64,000 bases of DNA, taken from contig JAKSZU010000003.1 of the NCBI GenBank assembly GCA_026018925.1, positions 190,127,639 to 190,191,638 of the forward strand, read 5' to 3'. Under the pieces are notes generated by a model that had not been told where the DNA came from, searched no databases, and worked only from the letters and a program-made list of their open reading frames with translations. The DNA comes from Tupaia tana. Its lineage: Eukaryota > Chordata > Mammalia > Scandentia > Tupaiidae. The position numbers and the translations under genes are program-made. Below, in pieces: positions 1-11,822 of this stretch. Each line of letters starts with the position of its first letter. The stretch's first letter is position 1.

Positions 1-400
1 ATGGGTAATAGCCAGAAGTTCTGGTAGTGATTAACAAAGATAATGAGGTGACAGATAATCTCTTAGACATTAAAAAAGAAAAAAAAAAAATTACCCAAGG
101 AGAAAACTAAGGTAAGTTAAGCTTCTACCAGCAAAAAGCAGGTATGGACAATTCTGTTCTTATATCTGTTTGTAAAGAAAACTGTAATGTCTTTAAATCA
201 CTCTTCCGTAAATAGATTTACTTTTTGCAGTGCAAAAAAAGAAGTGGTACTCTATTCTGAATGATAGTCTTAGGCATTACTACATCCAACTAGAAGTTTT
301 TAAAATGTAATTAAATGTTTTTAACTCCAAATTATCCACACTATCTTCAAAGGCCTAGTAATAATCTAGGTTAATGTTTGGGATGCACCTTGGTGCTCCC

Positions 401-401
<1 letters not shown>

Positions 402-441
<40 letters not shown>
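402..441. repeat. (GT)n microsatellite
   Basis: About 20 GT units followed by GTCTGT. It abuts the mariner-like element at 442-862. Confidence 0.95.
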
Positions 442-862
442 TGTAAAACTACCAAAAATTCATAGAAAAATGGAATCAAAGTATGAATTTATTTCTGGGC
501 CAGCAGGTAGCATGGTAGTTAAGGTGCTTTGGTCCTACACAGCCAGCTCTGCAATTCAATTCTGGGACCTGGAGGCTTGAAAATCTCACCAGGCATGTGT
601 GCATGCATGCCCAAAAGCCCAAAAGGAGAATGGAGGAGAAGGGATTACAGTGTGGACAATCCCCTTGCAGGGTGATTTCTCACTTTCCCTCTTTCTCTAT
701 CTGTCTCCATCTCTCTCTGGAGAGAATGTGCACCCTATAGCAAAAATCTAAAAAACAAGCAAACAAAAGGTATGAGTTTATTCTGGTGCAAAAAAATTTG
801 AAATCCATGCATAGTTTTTTCATAATCCACATTTCCCATGAACTTTTCAAAGGCCCCTTATG
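442..862. mobile_element. Mariner-like MITE, split by a SINE
   Basis: The left part (442-496) has a degenerate CCAAAAATTCATAGAAAA end, and the right part (770-862) ends in an inverted copy, CCATGAACTTTTCAAAGGCC. The inner text (GGTGCAAAAAAATTTGAAATC) matches the element at 31110-31228. A SINE-A copy at 497-769 interrupts it. Terminal inverted repeats of this kind are typical of Tc1/mariner; the family name is not resolved. Confidence 0.65.
497..769 (+). mobile_element. SINE-A inserted in a MITE
   Basis: Complete older copy from GGGCCAGCAGG to the CCCTATAGCAAAAATC end. Target duplications are gtatgaatttatttct (481-496) and gtatgagtttattct (770-784), both MITE sequence. Confidence 0.85.
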
Positions 863-1103
863 TATTCCTTAACACATAACTAGAGAAAAAGTAATGGTTA
901 GGTTCTAAGACTAAAGAAAGAAAAACAAACATGAAAACAGTAATAAATAATAAGTAGAAAACAGTCTGAATTTGATTATATAACTTATGTGGAAATATCC
1001 AATATACACAGATGAACACGTCACCTTTTATTTCATATGCCTGAATGTGATCTTTGGAAATGTAAAAAACAGGAGCTAGAAATTTAAGCTATAGGTTATC
1101 ACT

Positions 1104-1273
1104 TTTTTAAATAATTATTTTATTTTATTTTACTTATTATTTTTCAATTTGACCAGAGAGAGAGAGAGAGAGAGAGAGGGAAAGTGAGAAACAAGGGGCC
1201 AGGTCCAGGATTCAAACCACAGTTGGCCACGTGGGAGTCTAGTGCCCCAATCACCACACCACCTGCTGGCACC
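1104..1273 (-). mobile_element. SINE-C
   Basis: Reverse copy: AT-rich 3' end (AAATAATTATTTTATTTTA), CAATTTGACCAGAGAG, purine run, then the tRNA-like head ending CACCACACCACCTGCTGG. Confidence 0.8.
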
Positions 1274-1441
1274 CTTGGTTATCATTATTAACTCATGTTA
1301 GATTTCTATAACCTATAAATCTTTATATATAATTACCTAAAATAATTGTGTAATTTCCTTTCTAGAGTACTCACACTTAAAGCTGGGTGACTAGTGGCCT
1401 TGTTATGAGTATTTTTCACATGGCAAAAAGCTCTAAATACT

Positions 1442-1734
1442 GGGACCAGCACATGGTATAATGGTACGTCACTGGACTCCCACGTAATTGACCGCAATTT
1501 GGGTCCCAGACCTGACGGCTTAAAATTCAAACCAAGCACATGTGCATGTGTGTCCAAAATCCTGAAAGGAGAATGGAGAAGGGACTGCAGTATGGCCATC
1601 CCCCCTGGGAGGTGATTTCCTATTTTCTGTTTCTGTCTCTCCAGGGAGCACACATGCCCTATAGCAAAAATCTCTCTTAAAAAAAAGAAAAGAAAAGAAA
1701 AGAAAAGAAAAGAAAAGAAAAGAAAAGAAAAGAA
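1442..1734 (+). mobile_element. SINE-A with (AAAAG)n tail
   Basis: Head GGGACCAGCACATGG to CCCTATAGCAAAAATCTC, then a long AAAAG repeat. Target duplications are aaaagctctaaatact (1426-1441) and agagctctaaatact (1736-1750). Confidence 0.88.
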
Positions 1735-2323
1735 AAGAGCTCTAAATACTAAAAGAAGGAAACAATGGTGTTACATCATTTATTGTGTCTGATGATTGTG
1801 ACACTCTGAACCTTGAAAACATTACTACCAACCATGGGAGAAAAATATTTTTAAAGTTACTGCAGGGAACTCATAAAATGTATACAACTGTTAACAGATT
1901 TATAAGTTCAGCAAGAAAGCTAAAATAGAAGTACATAGACCTCCTCATTCACACAACTACAGAGATTTGTCAATAGCAGTAAGACAGAAAAATAAGTTTT
2001 AATTAAATGGTCACATTAGATGAACAGGGTTCATCATAGGAATGATTTGTTCATTTTCAATAGATCCTTATTAAAGGGATTCCATGGTAGATAACAATTA
2101 TTTATCATTTGCTACCTGTTTAGAAATACCTATGTTGCCTTAGTTTGATGTTATAATAAACATCATGTTTAATACCTACACATTCTTTCTTCTATGGTAC
2201 ATTAGACTCTAATTTTACAGGCTTCACAATAAAACGTTCTATTTCTTTATTTTTTCTAAAGCACTGACTCTTTTTTACTAACTGAATGCCTTAAATAAGT
2301 CAATCTCTCTGTAACAAGTTATT

Positions 2324-2443
2324 TTTTAAAAAGAATTACTTTATTTAACTTTATCATTATTACTTTCCAGTTCAGTCAGAGACAGACAGAGAGAGGGAAA
2401 GTGAGAAAGCAAGCCACCAGAACTTGAACCACAGTCTCCCTTT
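2324..2443 (-). mobile_element. SINE-C fragment, head missing
   Basis: It carries the C-type 3' end (AAAGAATTACTTTATTTAAC) and purine run but stops at CTTGAACCACAG, where plus-sense SINE-A sequence begins. Confidence 0.7.
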
Positions 2444-2522
2444 CTGTCTCCCATCTCTCTCTGTCTTTCGGGCAAGTGCACGCACCCTATAGCAAAAACC
2501 TCTCAAGACAAAAACAAAAACA
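2444..2522 (+). mobile_element. SINE-A 3' fragment
   Basis: Pyrimidine run and CACCCTATAGCAAAAACCTC end with an A-rich tail. It joins head-on to the SINE-C fragment before it. Confidence 0.7.
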
Positions 2523-2692
2523 CACAACTCACACCAGCACGTGTGTGCATGCTGTAAATCCGGAGAAGAGAATGGAGGAGAAGGGATTGTGATGTGGCCA
2601 TCCCCACTGGGAGGTGATTTCTCGCTTTCTGTCTTTCTGGTTGTCTCTCTGGAGAGCGCATGTGCCCTGTAGCAAAACTCTAAACAAAATAT
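2523..2692 (+). mobile_element. SINE-A, 5'-truncated
   Basis: Starts mid-element at AACTCACACCAGCACGTG and runs to GCCCTGTAGCAAAACTC. Confidence 0.75.
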
Positions 2693-3243
2693 AAGGGATT
2701 TAGATATAGCGTGAAATGCCAGAATGCACTCTCCCATTTTACCTTGCTAATGAAGCAGTCTTAGCCAATCAGATGCACCTGTATGCGATTTTCATTTACT
2801 ACTGAGCAATGTGAAGAGGCAACTGTCTGGTAGGATCCATTGCTTATGAGAGTGGTGTGAAGTTCATTCTTTTCAAGGCAGCTGTTGATACAGCACTCCG
2901 CATTCAGCACAGATCCTCAGTTCAGTGCCAAGAAGTGGCGCCAATGTACCTTCACTATAGCAGTTTCCCAGCGTGATTTGGACGTTGTACCTGCTGCATT
3001 CCCCCCACGTCTGACGTTCTGGCTCTCCAAGGATTCCACGAGTTCCTTCATACCTTAATAGATCCTTTCTCAACTAAATCAACTAAGGTTCTTTATAGTT
3101 AAGAACCTCACACAACTGTGGCTAACATAAAAAGATTTTTCTAGCTTCCGCTTAACCTCCATTCAGCAAACACACATTGTTACCCAACTTTCAGCACGCA
3201 GCTAGGTATTCACATTTCTAGATGTGGTAAAATGGAAACAGTC
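2693..3243. other. Unassigned stretch, GC-richer centre
   Basis: 2870-3110 has more CpG than its surroundings and could be an old LTR or DNA element, but I cannot match it. The minus-strand open frame of 66 codons here resembles no protein I know. Confidence 0.4.
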
Positions 3244-3491
3244 GGATCAGCAGGTGGCATGGTAATTAACGTGCTGGACTCTCACAAGGCGGATCATGGT
3301 TCGAGTCTTGGACCTGGTGGCTTGAAAATCACAGGAGGCATGTGTGCACGCACATCCAAAATCCCAGTAGGAGAATGGAGGAGAAGGTACTGATGTGTGA
3401 CCATTCCCCCTGGAGGGGGGGATTTCTCACTTTCCCTTTCACTGTTTCTCTATCTCATTCCAGTGAGGACATGTACCCTATGGCAAAAATA

Positions 3492-3526
<35 letters not shown>
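3244..3526 (+). mobile_element. SINE-A with (AAAT)n tail
   Basis: Head GGATCAGCAGGTGGCATGG; end CCCTATGGCAAAAATAT, then AAAT units. Target duplications are aaatggaaacagtc (3230-3243) and aaatggaaacattc (3527-3540). Confidence 0.85.
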
Positions 3527-3528
<2 letters not shown>

Positions 3529-3869
3529 ATGGAAACATTCAGCATATATTCTAACTTCCTTCTAAATTGCCTTTTTACACTGCAGAAGCAGGAAAACAAA
3601 ACCAACTTTTGCAGATTCTGTTGCAGCTAAGGTTCTGGGAATTAGGATCTGGGAATCCGGGTGCAATTAAGTTGTCAACATAAGACAGCACTTGGGCTAG
3701 CTGTTTCTCCCAGAAAGCATAGTGATGAACACATTGAGTGTTTCGTCAAAGGTTCTCCAGTACTCAGTCTTCAGTTCCATGGCTTTGTGAGGGAGGCAAA
3801 AGGGCAGCCTTCAGATCCCTAAATCTCAGGTATGCATCCCTGAACTCAACAGTTGACCTAAATTTTGAC

Positions 3870-4085
3870 TCTCCATCTTGAAGACTGGAGAAGAGCAGCA
3901 ATGAGCCAAGGAGTGTGGGTTGTTCTAGAAGCTGATAATGGCAAAGAAATGGATTTTCCCCTTAGGCCTCAAGAAAGGATGGCTATCTGAATACATCTTG
4001 ATTTTAGCCCACTGGGACCTGTGTCAGATTTATGACCCATAAAAATGTAAGATAATAATGACAAATCATGTTTAAGACATTAATT
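3870..4085 (+). mobile_element. MaLR-type LTR remnant (fossil)
   Basis: The text runs like the 3' half of an ERVL-MaLR (MLT1-like) LTR, e.g. CTTGATTTTAGCCCACTGGG and AATGTAAGATAATAATGA. It is an old, broken copy; the subfamily is not resolved. Confidence 0.5.
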
Positions 4086-4119
4086 TCATGGTCATTTTTT
4101 ATGGACATCAATTTTTAAA

Positions 4120-4390
4120 AATATAAAGTATATCCTTGCAGCGCTATTTAAAATATCAAAAAGTCAAGAAAAATCTAAATGTCCATCAATGGGGAGCCCA
4201 ATAAATGAGGTAAGGAATAGTTCACAATGCAGTATTATGCATCCCTTACAAACATGAACTGTAAGTTTGATGGGCTGATATGGTGAGCTGTCTAATACAT
4301 ATTGTTAAAAGAAAAAAGTGAGTACAGAATAATTATACCTGGTGTAATTCAATATGTTTTTAGAATTATGTTTTCGTGTGCATTAAAAAG
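4120..4390 (+). mobile_element. L1-type 3' remnant
   Basis: AAATGTCCATCAATGGGGAGCC and the following degenerate text match the end of old mammalian L1 elements. It is followed directly by a SINE-B. Confidence 0.5.
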
Positions 4391-4400
4391 TCTACTAGGA

Positions 4401-4640
4401 GGGCTGGGCTTGTAACTTAGTGGTTGAGGGAGCCAAGGCCCACATGGCTGACCACAGTTCAAGTCCAGTCTCTGGAAGCTTGAAGAACATGCTACACATA
4501 CACATATGTGTGCTCCAAATCCCAAGAGGAGAGAGAGATGGAGGAGAGGGATTGCAACATGACCATACCCCACTGAAGGGTATTTTCTCTCTCTCAGTCT
4601 TTCTCTCTCTGGCGAGAGCATGCACTCTCTAACAATTAAA
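4401..4640 (+). mobile_element. SINE-B
   Basis: Head GGGCTGGGCTTGTAACTTAG; 3' end CACTCTCTAACAATTAAAAA. Likely target duplication is aaagtctactagga / aaagtctacaaaga. Confidence 0.8.
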
Positions 4641-4974
4641 AAACATCAGCAAAGTCTACAAAGAAAGCCACTACATGTTATCAATGGCCATCTGTAGGGG
4701 ATAGAGACTTTTGTTTTTTTTAAGGTTAGGGCTAAAGTAGTAAAAATAAGAAATGAGGAAAAGGAAGGAGGAACAACAGTTCTCATAGCCAAATGTTGTG
4801 TTAATGATTTTTGTGTGTGTGTGTGTTAATGATTTTTGAACTTATCTATTTTAGACCTATTAGACTTTGATATATAACCATTTTTGTCATTAGCATTACA
4901 TTCAAGTATGTGCACATAATTTACTATTACTGAAGACATTTAGTATGTCCCTGGAAGTGACTTGGTAGGATTTG

Positions 4975-5270
4975 TATCATGCTATATTATAATTATATTT
5001 ATTTTGATAGGAAATTAGATCAACATTTTTTGTTTGTTCATTTGTTTCATGAGAGAGTGAGAGATTGTCAGGGACCTCAGAAAAGATCTTCACTGACAAT
5101 CCTCCCTCATCCTTTGTGCCAGCCAGGGCAACAGGCATACCCACGGGCATACCCAGCATGTTCAGGTCAACCTGCAAACCAAACCCACCGCCTTCCCATA
5201 TGGCTCCAGTGTTGTGCAGTGGCACCTACTCCCTGTGCCATTGCAGCTGGGCCAGATCAACATGATACAT
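4975..5270 (-). mobile_element. Possible SINE-D (old tRNA-like SINE)
   Basis: It shares blocks with 11320-11480 and 17777-17995 (GATCTTCACTGACAATCC; GCATACCCAGCATGTTCAGG) and has a GAGAGAGTGAGAG run. It is probably a diverged tRNA-derived SINE in reverse; no consensus known to me. Confidence 0.45.
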
Positions 5271-5388
5271 ATTATAGTAATGTATAACAGTAGAAAAGAA
5301 GACATATACAATCAAGAACTTGTATTACACGTGCTAAAAGCAAAGATTTACCTAATAGTAAGTCTAGCCATTAAAAAGTTTACAAGGA

Positions 5389-5446
5389 GGGCTGGGCCTG
5401 TAACTTAGTGGTTGAGGGAGCAAGGTCTCACATGGCTGACCACAGA
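5389..5446 (+). mobile_element. SINE-B 5' fragment
   Basis: The first ~58 bp of a SINE-B. It shares about 20 bp of upstream flank with the copy at 4401, so it may be a duplicated segment rather than a separate insertion. Confidence 0.75.
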
Positions 5447-6053
5447 TTTAGTGACAAACATAATAAAAGGTAACTGAGAACCTCATTTTAAATTGTTTGC
5501 TTATACTGCATTTAATGCACACAAGTTCAAAGAACAAAGTATTTATTGAAAAGCATGCATCACAGAATGGGATAAATTTATCCTCTCAATTTTATCTATA
5601 AAAGATGAAGAATGAGTACTGAGGCTGAGCAGGATGGGGGTTGAGAGGACTAGAGGGATGTTATTGATAATTAATGGAAATAAAATTACAAAGTGATAAA
5701 GAGAACAATGTCGAGTGTTAGAAAATATAGTAAGAAGAATGTGGTTAACCAAACTTACTGTGTATATCTCACAGTAGCTAAAAAAGAGGATTTTGAATGT
5801 TCTCAACTCAAAGTAATGACATGGTTGAAATGAGGGATTATACTAATTAATTACTCTGATTTAATCATTACACATTGTAGTCATGAACTGAAAAATCACA
5901 CTGTACCTCCACAAACATACAATTATTATATGTTAATTAAAATTCTAGAAGAGAAAAAAATAATATCTACATCCTTTAAATTAATCACTAAATAAAGATT
6001 GGCGAAATTTACTTGACTTCATTGAAATAGTCAGATCTGACAGATAACATATA

Positions 6054-6297
6054 CCTTTTTTTTAGGCTTTGCCATAAGGCATGTGTGCTTGCCAGAGAGA
6101 GACAGAGAGAGGGAAAGTGAGAAATTACCTCCCCACCCCAGAGGGGTAGACACACCACAATCCTTTCTCTTCCATTCTCCTCTTGGGATTTGGGGCACAT
6201 ATACACATACCTCGTGTAATTTTCAAGCTACCAGGTCCGGGATGTGAACAGCAGTTGGCCAAGTGAGAATCTAGTGCCTTAACCACCATGCCACCCG
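6054..6297 (-). mobile_element. SINE-A
   Basis: Reverse copy from the T-rich tail to CACCATGCCACCCG. Short target duplication aacatatac (6045-6053 and 6298-6307). Confidence 0.82.
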
Positions 6298-6559
6298 TAA
6301 CATATACTTTTAATCAGTAGGGTTTATCTTAATAATGTAACTTCATTGGATTAAAATACATTGCCTTATTACAATAACTGATTTCTGCCAACAAACATCT
6401 GTAAACTAAATGTAAAGGCATTATACAAGTTAAAATAAGATTTTAGAAATTTAATGTTTAGGAATATATTTAACAAATATATGTAAGAGCTATAAAATAA
6501 AAACTAAAAAGCTTTAGTGATAGAAATTTTAAAGTACCTATATAAAAGGAAGCCATACC

Positions 6560-8335
6560 ATGTTTATAGATAGGATGATTTAATCCATAAAACTCAGTAC
6601 TATCTTAATAAAAATTCCAGTACGCTTTTCAGTAAAAATTAACAAGTTTATCTGAAAATTTGTATGGAAATGCAAGAACCTAGAATAGTCAAAACAATCT
6701 GAAAAATAAAAAACATATTAAAGTATTTACATTATTCCATTTCTAGACTCATTATGAAGCTACAGTAATCATAACGTATCATTGGCAGAAAAGACAGATC
6801 TATTAGCAGAATACATACTCATAAACAAACATGTATGAATAACTGAATTTCAAAAAGGATACAATAATATGTTCACTGGGACAATAATTGGTACTGGGAC
6901 AACTGAATATTCATGTGCAAAAAAGAAAAAAAAAGAAACCTTGATTCCTACCTCATTCTATATATAAATATTAACTCAAAACAAACTACAATCAAAAATA
7001 TTAGAGTCAAAACTATAAAACATCTAGAAGAAAACATAGGAGAACATTTTTATGACTTTAAGGTAGGCAACAATTGATAACATAAGTCCGAACCATAGAA
7101 AAATATTTTAATAAACTGAGTTTTACAAAAATTAAAAACTTCTGCTCTTTGAAAGTACATGAAAAGAAAAAGGCTAACAACCAGGTAGGAGAAAATATTC
7201 TCATTACATACCTGACAAAGGACTTGTATTCAGAATATATAATTAACTCCTGTAAACCATTAATAAGATAAGTCATCCAATTTTTAATGAACAACATTTT
7301 TACATAACATGACAAATGAAGAATAAGCACATGAAAAGATACTCAACATCAGACAACAGGACTATGCCCCAAACTATACTGTGACACACTACCCAACAGA
7401 ATGACTAAGTGGTGGTTGATAATACCAAGCATTAGCAAGGGTTTGAAGCAACTGGAACTCTCACACACTGCTGATGGCAAGATAAAATAGCACCACCACT
7501 GTGGAAAACAGTTTTGTAATAGTTGCAAAGTTAAACGTATATTTATAGAACCTATGGGTGATTCCTAGGTATTTCCCCAAGAGAAATAAAAACATATATT
7601 CATACACACATAAAAACTTGTACATAAATGTCCAAAGCAGTTTCATTCAAAATGGCCCAAAACTGGAAACAACCCACATGTCTATCAATAGATAACAAAT
7701 TATGGATATAGTCATACAACTCAATACCACTCAGAAAAAAAAAGGAAGGTACAGATACACACAACAACATGGCTGAGTCTCACAACCATTATGCTAAATT
7801 GAAGATACTAGAGAAAAATAAGAGTGCAACAAGACTGCATTTATATGGAGCACTAGAAGGGTCTAAATGATAGTGACAGAAAGTAGAACAGTGGCTGCTG
7901 GGAACAGAAGTGGGAACTGACTAGAAAAGGAAAAAAGGGAACTTGTGAGGGCAATGGAAATATTCTATAGCTTGACTGTGACAATGCTAACAATACATGA
8001 ATATATGTCTTTTTTTTTTAAGGGTGCCTTAGGATGCATGCGCTTGCCAGAGAGAAAGAGAGGGAAAGTGAAAAATCACCCCTCAGGGAGGATGGCCACA
8101 CGGCAATCTCTTCCCCTTCATTCTCTCCTGGGATTTTGGGCACACCTGCGCATGCATCCGGAGTGATGGTCAAGCCACCAGGTCCAGGACTTGAACTGCA
8201 GTCAGCCATGTTGGAGTCCAGTGCCTTAATCACCACGCCATCTGCTGGCCTCAGTGTATACATTTCTTAAAACTTATCAAAATGTACATCAAAATTGATG
8301 CATTTATGTAAATTATCTCAATAAAGTTTATATTT
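6560..8335 (+). mobile_element. L1 ORF2 3' half and 3' UTR, split by a SINE
   Basis: Plus-sense text follows the end of L1 ORF2 (AAACTGGAAACAACCCACATG; ACTGTGGAAAACAGTTTTG) and an L1 3' UTR ending TCTCAATAAAGTTTAT. No long open frame remains. A reverse SINE-A occupies 8010-8250. Confidence 0.82.
8010..8250 (-). mobile_element. SINE-A in L1, with CTCF core
   Basis: Reverse copy ending in CACGCCATCTGCTGGCC. Its head keeps the exact CTCF core (8237-8248). Confidence 0.85.
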
Positions 8336-8993
8336 TTAAAAAGAGCAAAACTAATTCTTATACATTACTTTTGAACATTTTAAATGATCTATAATTCTCT
8401 TGTTCTATTAAGATACTAAATTCCCCCTTTCTTAAACACATCAGCTCTTAAAAGATATCCATTAGCATTTAATTATTACATATGAACCTATTACTTTTTT
8501 CTTTAAATAATAAGTGTTCTAAACTCAACGATATTTCATAAATTAATATTATCTAGTAAAGCCTTTAGTTAACTGAAACAATTATTCGACATCTTGAAAG
8601 GATTTTGAATAATATCAGTTCACATTTAGATTGACATGAGAAGAATCAAACCTACAACCATTTACTAAACTATTATGTGCAGCTTAGCCAACATTAGTAG
8701 CAATTTCCCTTTAAAAACAATATTTGAATTTAAAACATAACACAGTATTATAAATCACAGCATGATTCACTGTGTAGGGGTTAGAAATGAAGTGCTGAAT
8801 ATACGTATAAGGGGATGCAAAACACTTTGAAAAGGAATACTGTGATTTCTAGCACACTTCCCACCCAGGGATTTCAATTCCATTCTATGACAGCCACTTG
8901 AAGAAATGTAGAATCATTGTTTTCATAAAATTGAAGACTTTAAACGTATAATTCCTTCTCTAAACTGTGATTTCATTATTGATTTCACTCACA

Positions 8994-8996
<3 letters not shown>

Positions 8997-9050
<54 letters not shown>

Positions 9051-9130
9051 TATGTATATATATACATCTATATACACACACACATATATATACACACATA
9101 TACATATATACACACACACTCACACACATG
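8997..9130. repeat. (TA)n/(CA)n compound microsatellite
   Basis: About 16 TA units, then mixed CA and TATG/TACA units; mostly alternating purine and pyrimidine. Confidence 0.95.
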
Positions 9131-9454
9131 AACACAATTTGCTCTTTCTCTACATTAGAAATTCATATGAGTAATGCAAAGCAACCAATTTGAAGGCCAA
9201 AGCCTGAAAGAACGTATAGCCACTAATTTAACCATGTGATTTTTAAAATTTGCATCACTCTCATCACAGCCTGGAAATAGTGGAAATAACTACACAGGAC
9301 TGGCAAGACTGATTAATAACTATATGTATACTGTCATAAAATAATCAATGTCTAGTCTGGCTATTGTGCAAAGCAAACAGAAAACTGTTCTTTGTAGTGA
9401 ATTAAACTTGGGGCCTATAAAGAAGCAAAGTTCAAAAGTGAGTCATTTTCTTTT

Positions 9455-9715
9455 CTTTTTTTGTAGAAAGATTTTTGCTATAGGGCGTGTGTACTCACTG
9501 GAGAGACAGAGAGAGATAGAAAGACAGAAAGTGAGAAATCACCCCCTGGGGGGATAAACCTGCTACAATTCCTTCTCCTCCACTCTCCTCTCAGGATCTT
9601 GGGCACGCACACACATGTGCCTGGCATGAGTTTTAAGCCGCCAGGTCCAGGACTCGAACTGTGACAGACTGTGTGGGAGTCCAGCAACATAACTATTACG
9701 CCATCTGCCGGTCCC
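9455..9715 (-). mobile_element. SINE-A
   Basis: Reverse copy ending GCCATCTGCCGGTCCC. Target duplications of about 20 bp: aaaagtgagtcattttcttt (9434-9453) and aaaagtgagtcatcttcttt (9718-9737). Confidence 0.9.
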
Positions 9716-9979
9716 TAAAAAGTGAGTCATCTTCTTTAAATATTCTAGCTAAATAACCCTTCCTGCTTAATGAAATGTTCTAGTAACTATCATGTATTCC
9801 AGGCCTAACATCAAATGACTGATGATCTGAAGCATATCTAAAATAAATTGGTACCTAGGATTTTTTTTCCCTCACATACAGGTCCTCTGGGTATATGAGC
9901 CTAAATTCTAGACAACTCAAGTGTAGTATTTGAGGCTTACAAATAGAAAGCTAAAAACCTACTAATGATCACCTTGTTG

Positions 9980-10620
9980 CAGGGAGTTTGGTAGCTAGAT
10001 AACCACCAATGACAATACCCACCACAAGGACTTCAGTAGCCAGTCTCCAAGACGGTCCCCCAACGATCCTTGTATCCTGGTGTTTACTCCCCTGTGTAGT
10101 CCATTCCCACAGGATATCAGGGTTGGTCTGTGTGACCAACAGCACTTGGCTGAAGTGATGGTATGTCACTTTTGAAATCAGGTTATAAAAGACTATGACT
10201 CTCTTTTTGGGTGCAATCTCTCTGTTTCTCTCCCTCTCAAAACTTTGGAAATTTTCATAGATAGGGACCAGCAGTTGGTGTAATGGCTACGTCGCTAGAC
10301 TTCCACGTAGCCGACTGTGGTTCAAGTTCCGGACCCAGTGGCTTGAATTCATGCCAGGCGCCTGTGCGTGCATGCCCAAGATCCCGAGAGGAGAATAGAG
10401 GAGAAGGGATTGTGGCGTGGCCATCACCCCGGGGGTGGGGGGGACAGTGATTTCTCTTTCTGTCTCTCTTTCTGGTGAGCACATGCGCCCTATAGCAAAA
10501 ACCTCTCCAAAAAAAAAAAAGAAAGAAAGAAAAAGAAACTTTCCTAGATAATAGTAATAAATGCTTGTTGTTTTAAGTTGCTAAATTTGGAATACTGTCA
10601 TGTAGCAATAGATAATACAC
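9980..10620 (+). mobile_element. MaLR-type LTR (fossil), split by SINE-A
   Basis: GTTGGTCTGTGTGACCAACA, AGGTTATAAAAGACTATGAC and the 3' end AAGTTGCTAAATTTGGAATA fit an ERVL-MaLR LTR in plus sense. It is old and broken; a SINE-A (10264-10532) sits inside it. Confidence 0.6.
10264..10532 (+). mobile_element. SINE-A in MaLR LTR
   Basis: Head GGGACCAGCAGTTGGTG. Target duplications gaaattttcatagata (10247-10262) and gaaactttcctagata (10533-10548). Confidence 0.88.
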
Positions 10621-10793
10621 AGAGATATTTTCTTTCCTTTGGAACAACCAGAAAATAGCCACCATATTCCTCTATAAGTAGTCCCCTCTGGCTAACTATT
10701 CTAAAATAGAGTTGACATAGATATACGCATGGGGATGGGGGAAGGTGTCATTAAAATTATTTGACCAACATACATAGTCAAAAGGCCTTCCGA

Positions 10794-11062
10794 GGGAACC
10801 AGCAGTTAGCGTAATGGCTATGTCGCTGGACTCCCACGTAGTCGACCGCAGTTCGCGTCCCGGACCCGGTGGCTTAAAACTCACGCCGGGCGCGTGTGCG
10901 TGCGTGCCCAAGATCCCGAGAGGAGAATGGAGGAGAAGGGATTGCGGCGTGACCATCCCCCCTGGGGGGTGATTTCTTGCTTTCTGTCTCTATGTCTCTG
11001 TCTGTCTGGCGAGCGCACGCGCCCTATAGCAAAAATCTCTCAAAAAAAAAAAAAAAAAAAAA
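10794..11062 (+). mobile_element. SINE-A, young
   Basis: CpG-rich copy with head GGGAACCAGCAGTTAGCG. Exact 14-bp target duplication aaaaggccttccga (10780-10793, 11063-11076), so recent. Confidence 0.95.
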
Positions 11063-11319
11063 AAAAGGCCTTCCGACAGACATATAAATACAATGCCACC
11101 CTAAGGCTGGCAACTGAATTCCTGCCTGAAAAACTAAAATATTCTTCTGATTCCTGTAGTAGGTTCCCTATTAGAGATAAATCAAACACAGAAATATAGC
11201 TAATGAGGTCTAAAATGTATTATTTGTGCAACTCAAGTATTAAGTCTTTTTGGAACACCTACTGATTCTACATTTCTAACTATAACTCCTCCCCCCACCT
11301 TTTTTTTTTAAAGTTTATT

Positions 11320-11490
11320 CACTTATTTTTTCCAGAAAGAGAGAGAGAGTCACCCTCAACAGGATCTTCACACCACAATCCACCTCCAGTCTGTTATTCC
11401 AGATCATAGGTCCGTACACACATACTGTTATATATAGGGACATCTTGGAATGCAAACCTGGGACATTTCTATTTGAGTTCAACATCATAA
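11320..11490 (-). mobile_element. Possible SINE-D
   Basis: CAACAGGATCTTCACACCAC matches the layout of 4975-5270; a GAGAGAGAGAGT run lies on the 3' side of the reversed element. Diverged. Confidence 0.4.
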
Positions 11491-11558
11491 AGTGCTGTGT
11501 TACCGTGGTGTCACTTGGCTGCTGCTTTCAGACCATCAGCTTCATTCTACCTGCCTTT

Positions 11559-11822
11559 GTATTTGTTTTTGTTTTTGTTTTTGTTTGTTTTTGCCCATAA
11601 GGGTGTGTGTGCTCTCCAGAGAGAAACAGAGAGAGAGGGGAAGTGAGAAATCACCAGAGAGGATAGCCACATCACAATCCCTTCTCCTCCATTCTCTTCT
11701 CCAGATGTTTGAGCATGCACAAACACACCTGGTGTGGTGTTCAAATGCCATGCCTAGAACTCAAACCAAGGAGTCAACCATGTAGGATCCAGTGCCTTAA
11801 CCACCACACCACCTGCTGGTTC
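11559..11822 (-). mobile_element. SINE-A
   Basis: Reverse copy with GTTTTT units as tail. Target duplications cattctacctgccttt (11543-11558) and cattttacctcctttt (11823-11838). Confidence 0.88.

Noticed and set aside
4979-5408. Cluster of short frames on both strands
   Set aside because: They overlie a diverged SINE-like stretch and have no domain or splice signals.
8997-9130. CRISPR-like or other spaced repeats
   Set aside because: Regular repeats here and elsewhere are microsatellites; there are no spacers, and the genome is mammalian.
10794-10870. tRNA gene candidates at SINE heads
   Set aside because: A and B boxes are present, but the acceptor and anticodon stems do not close and the head continues into the SINE body.
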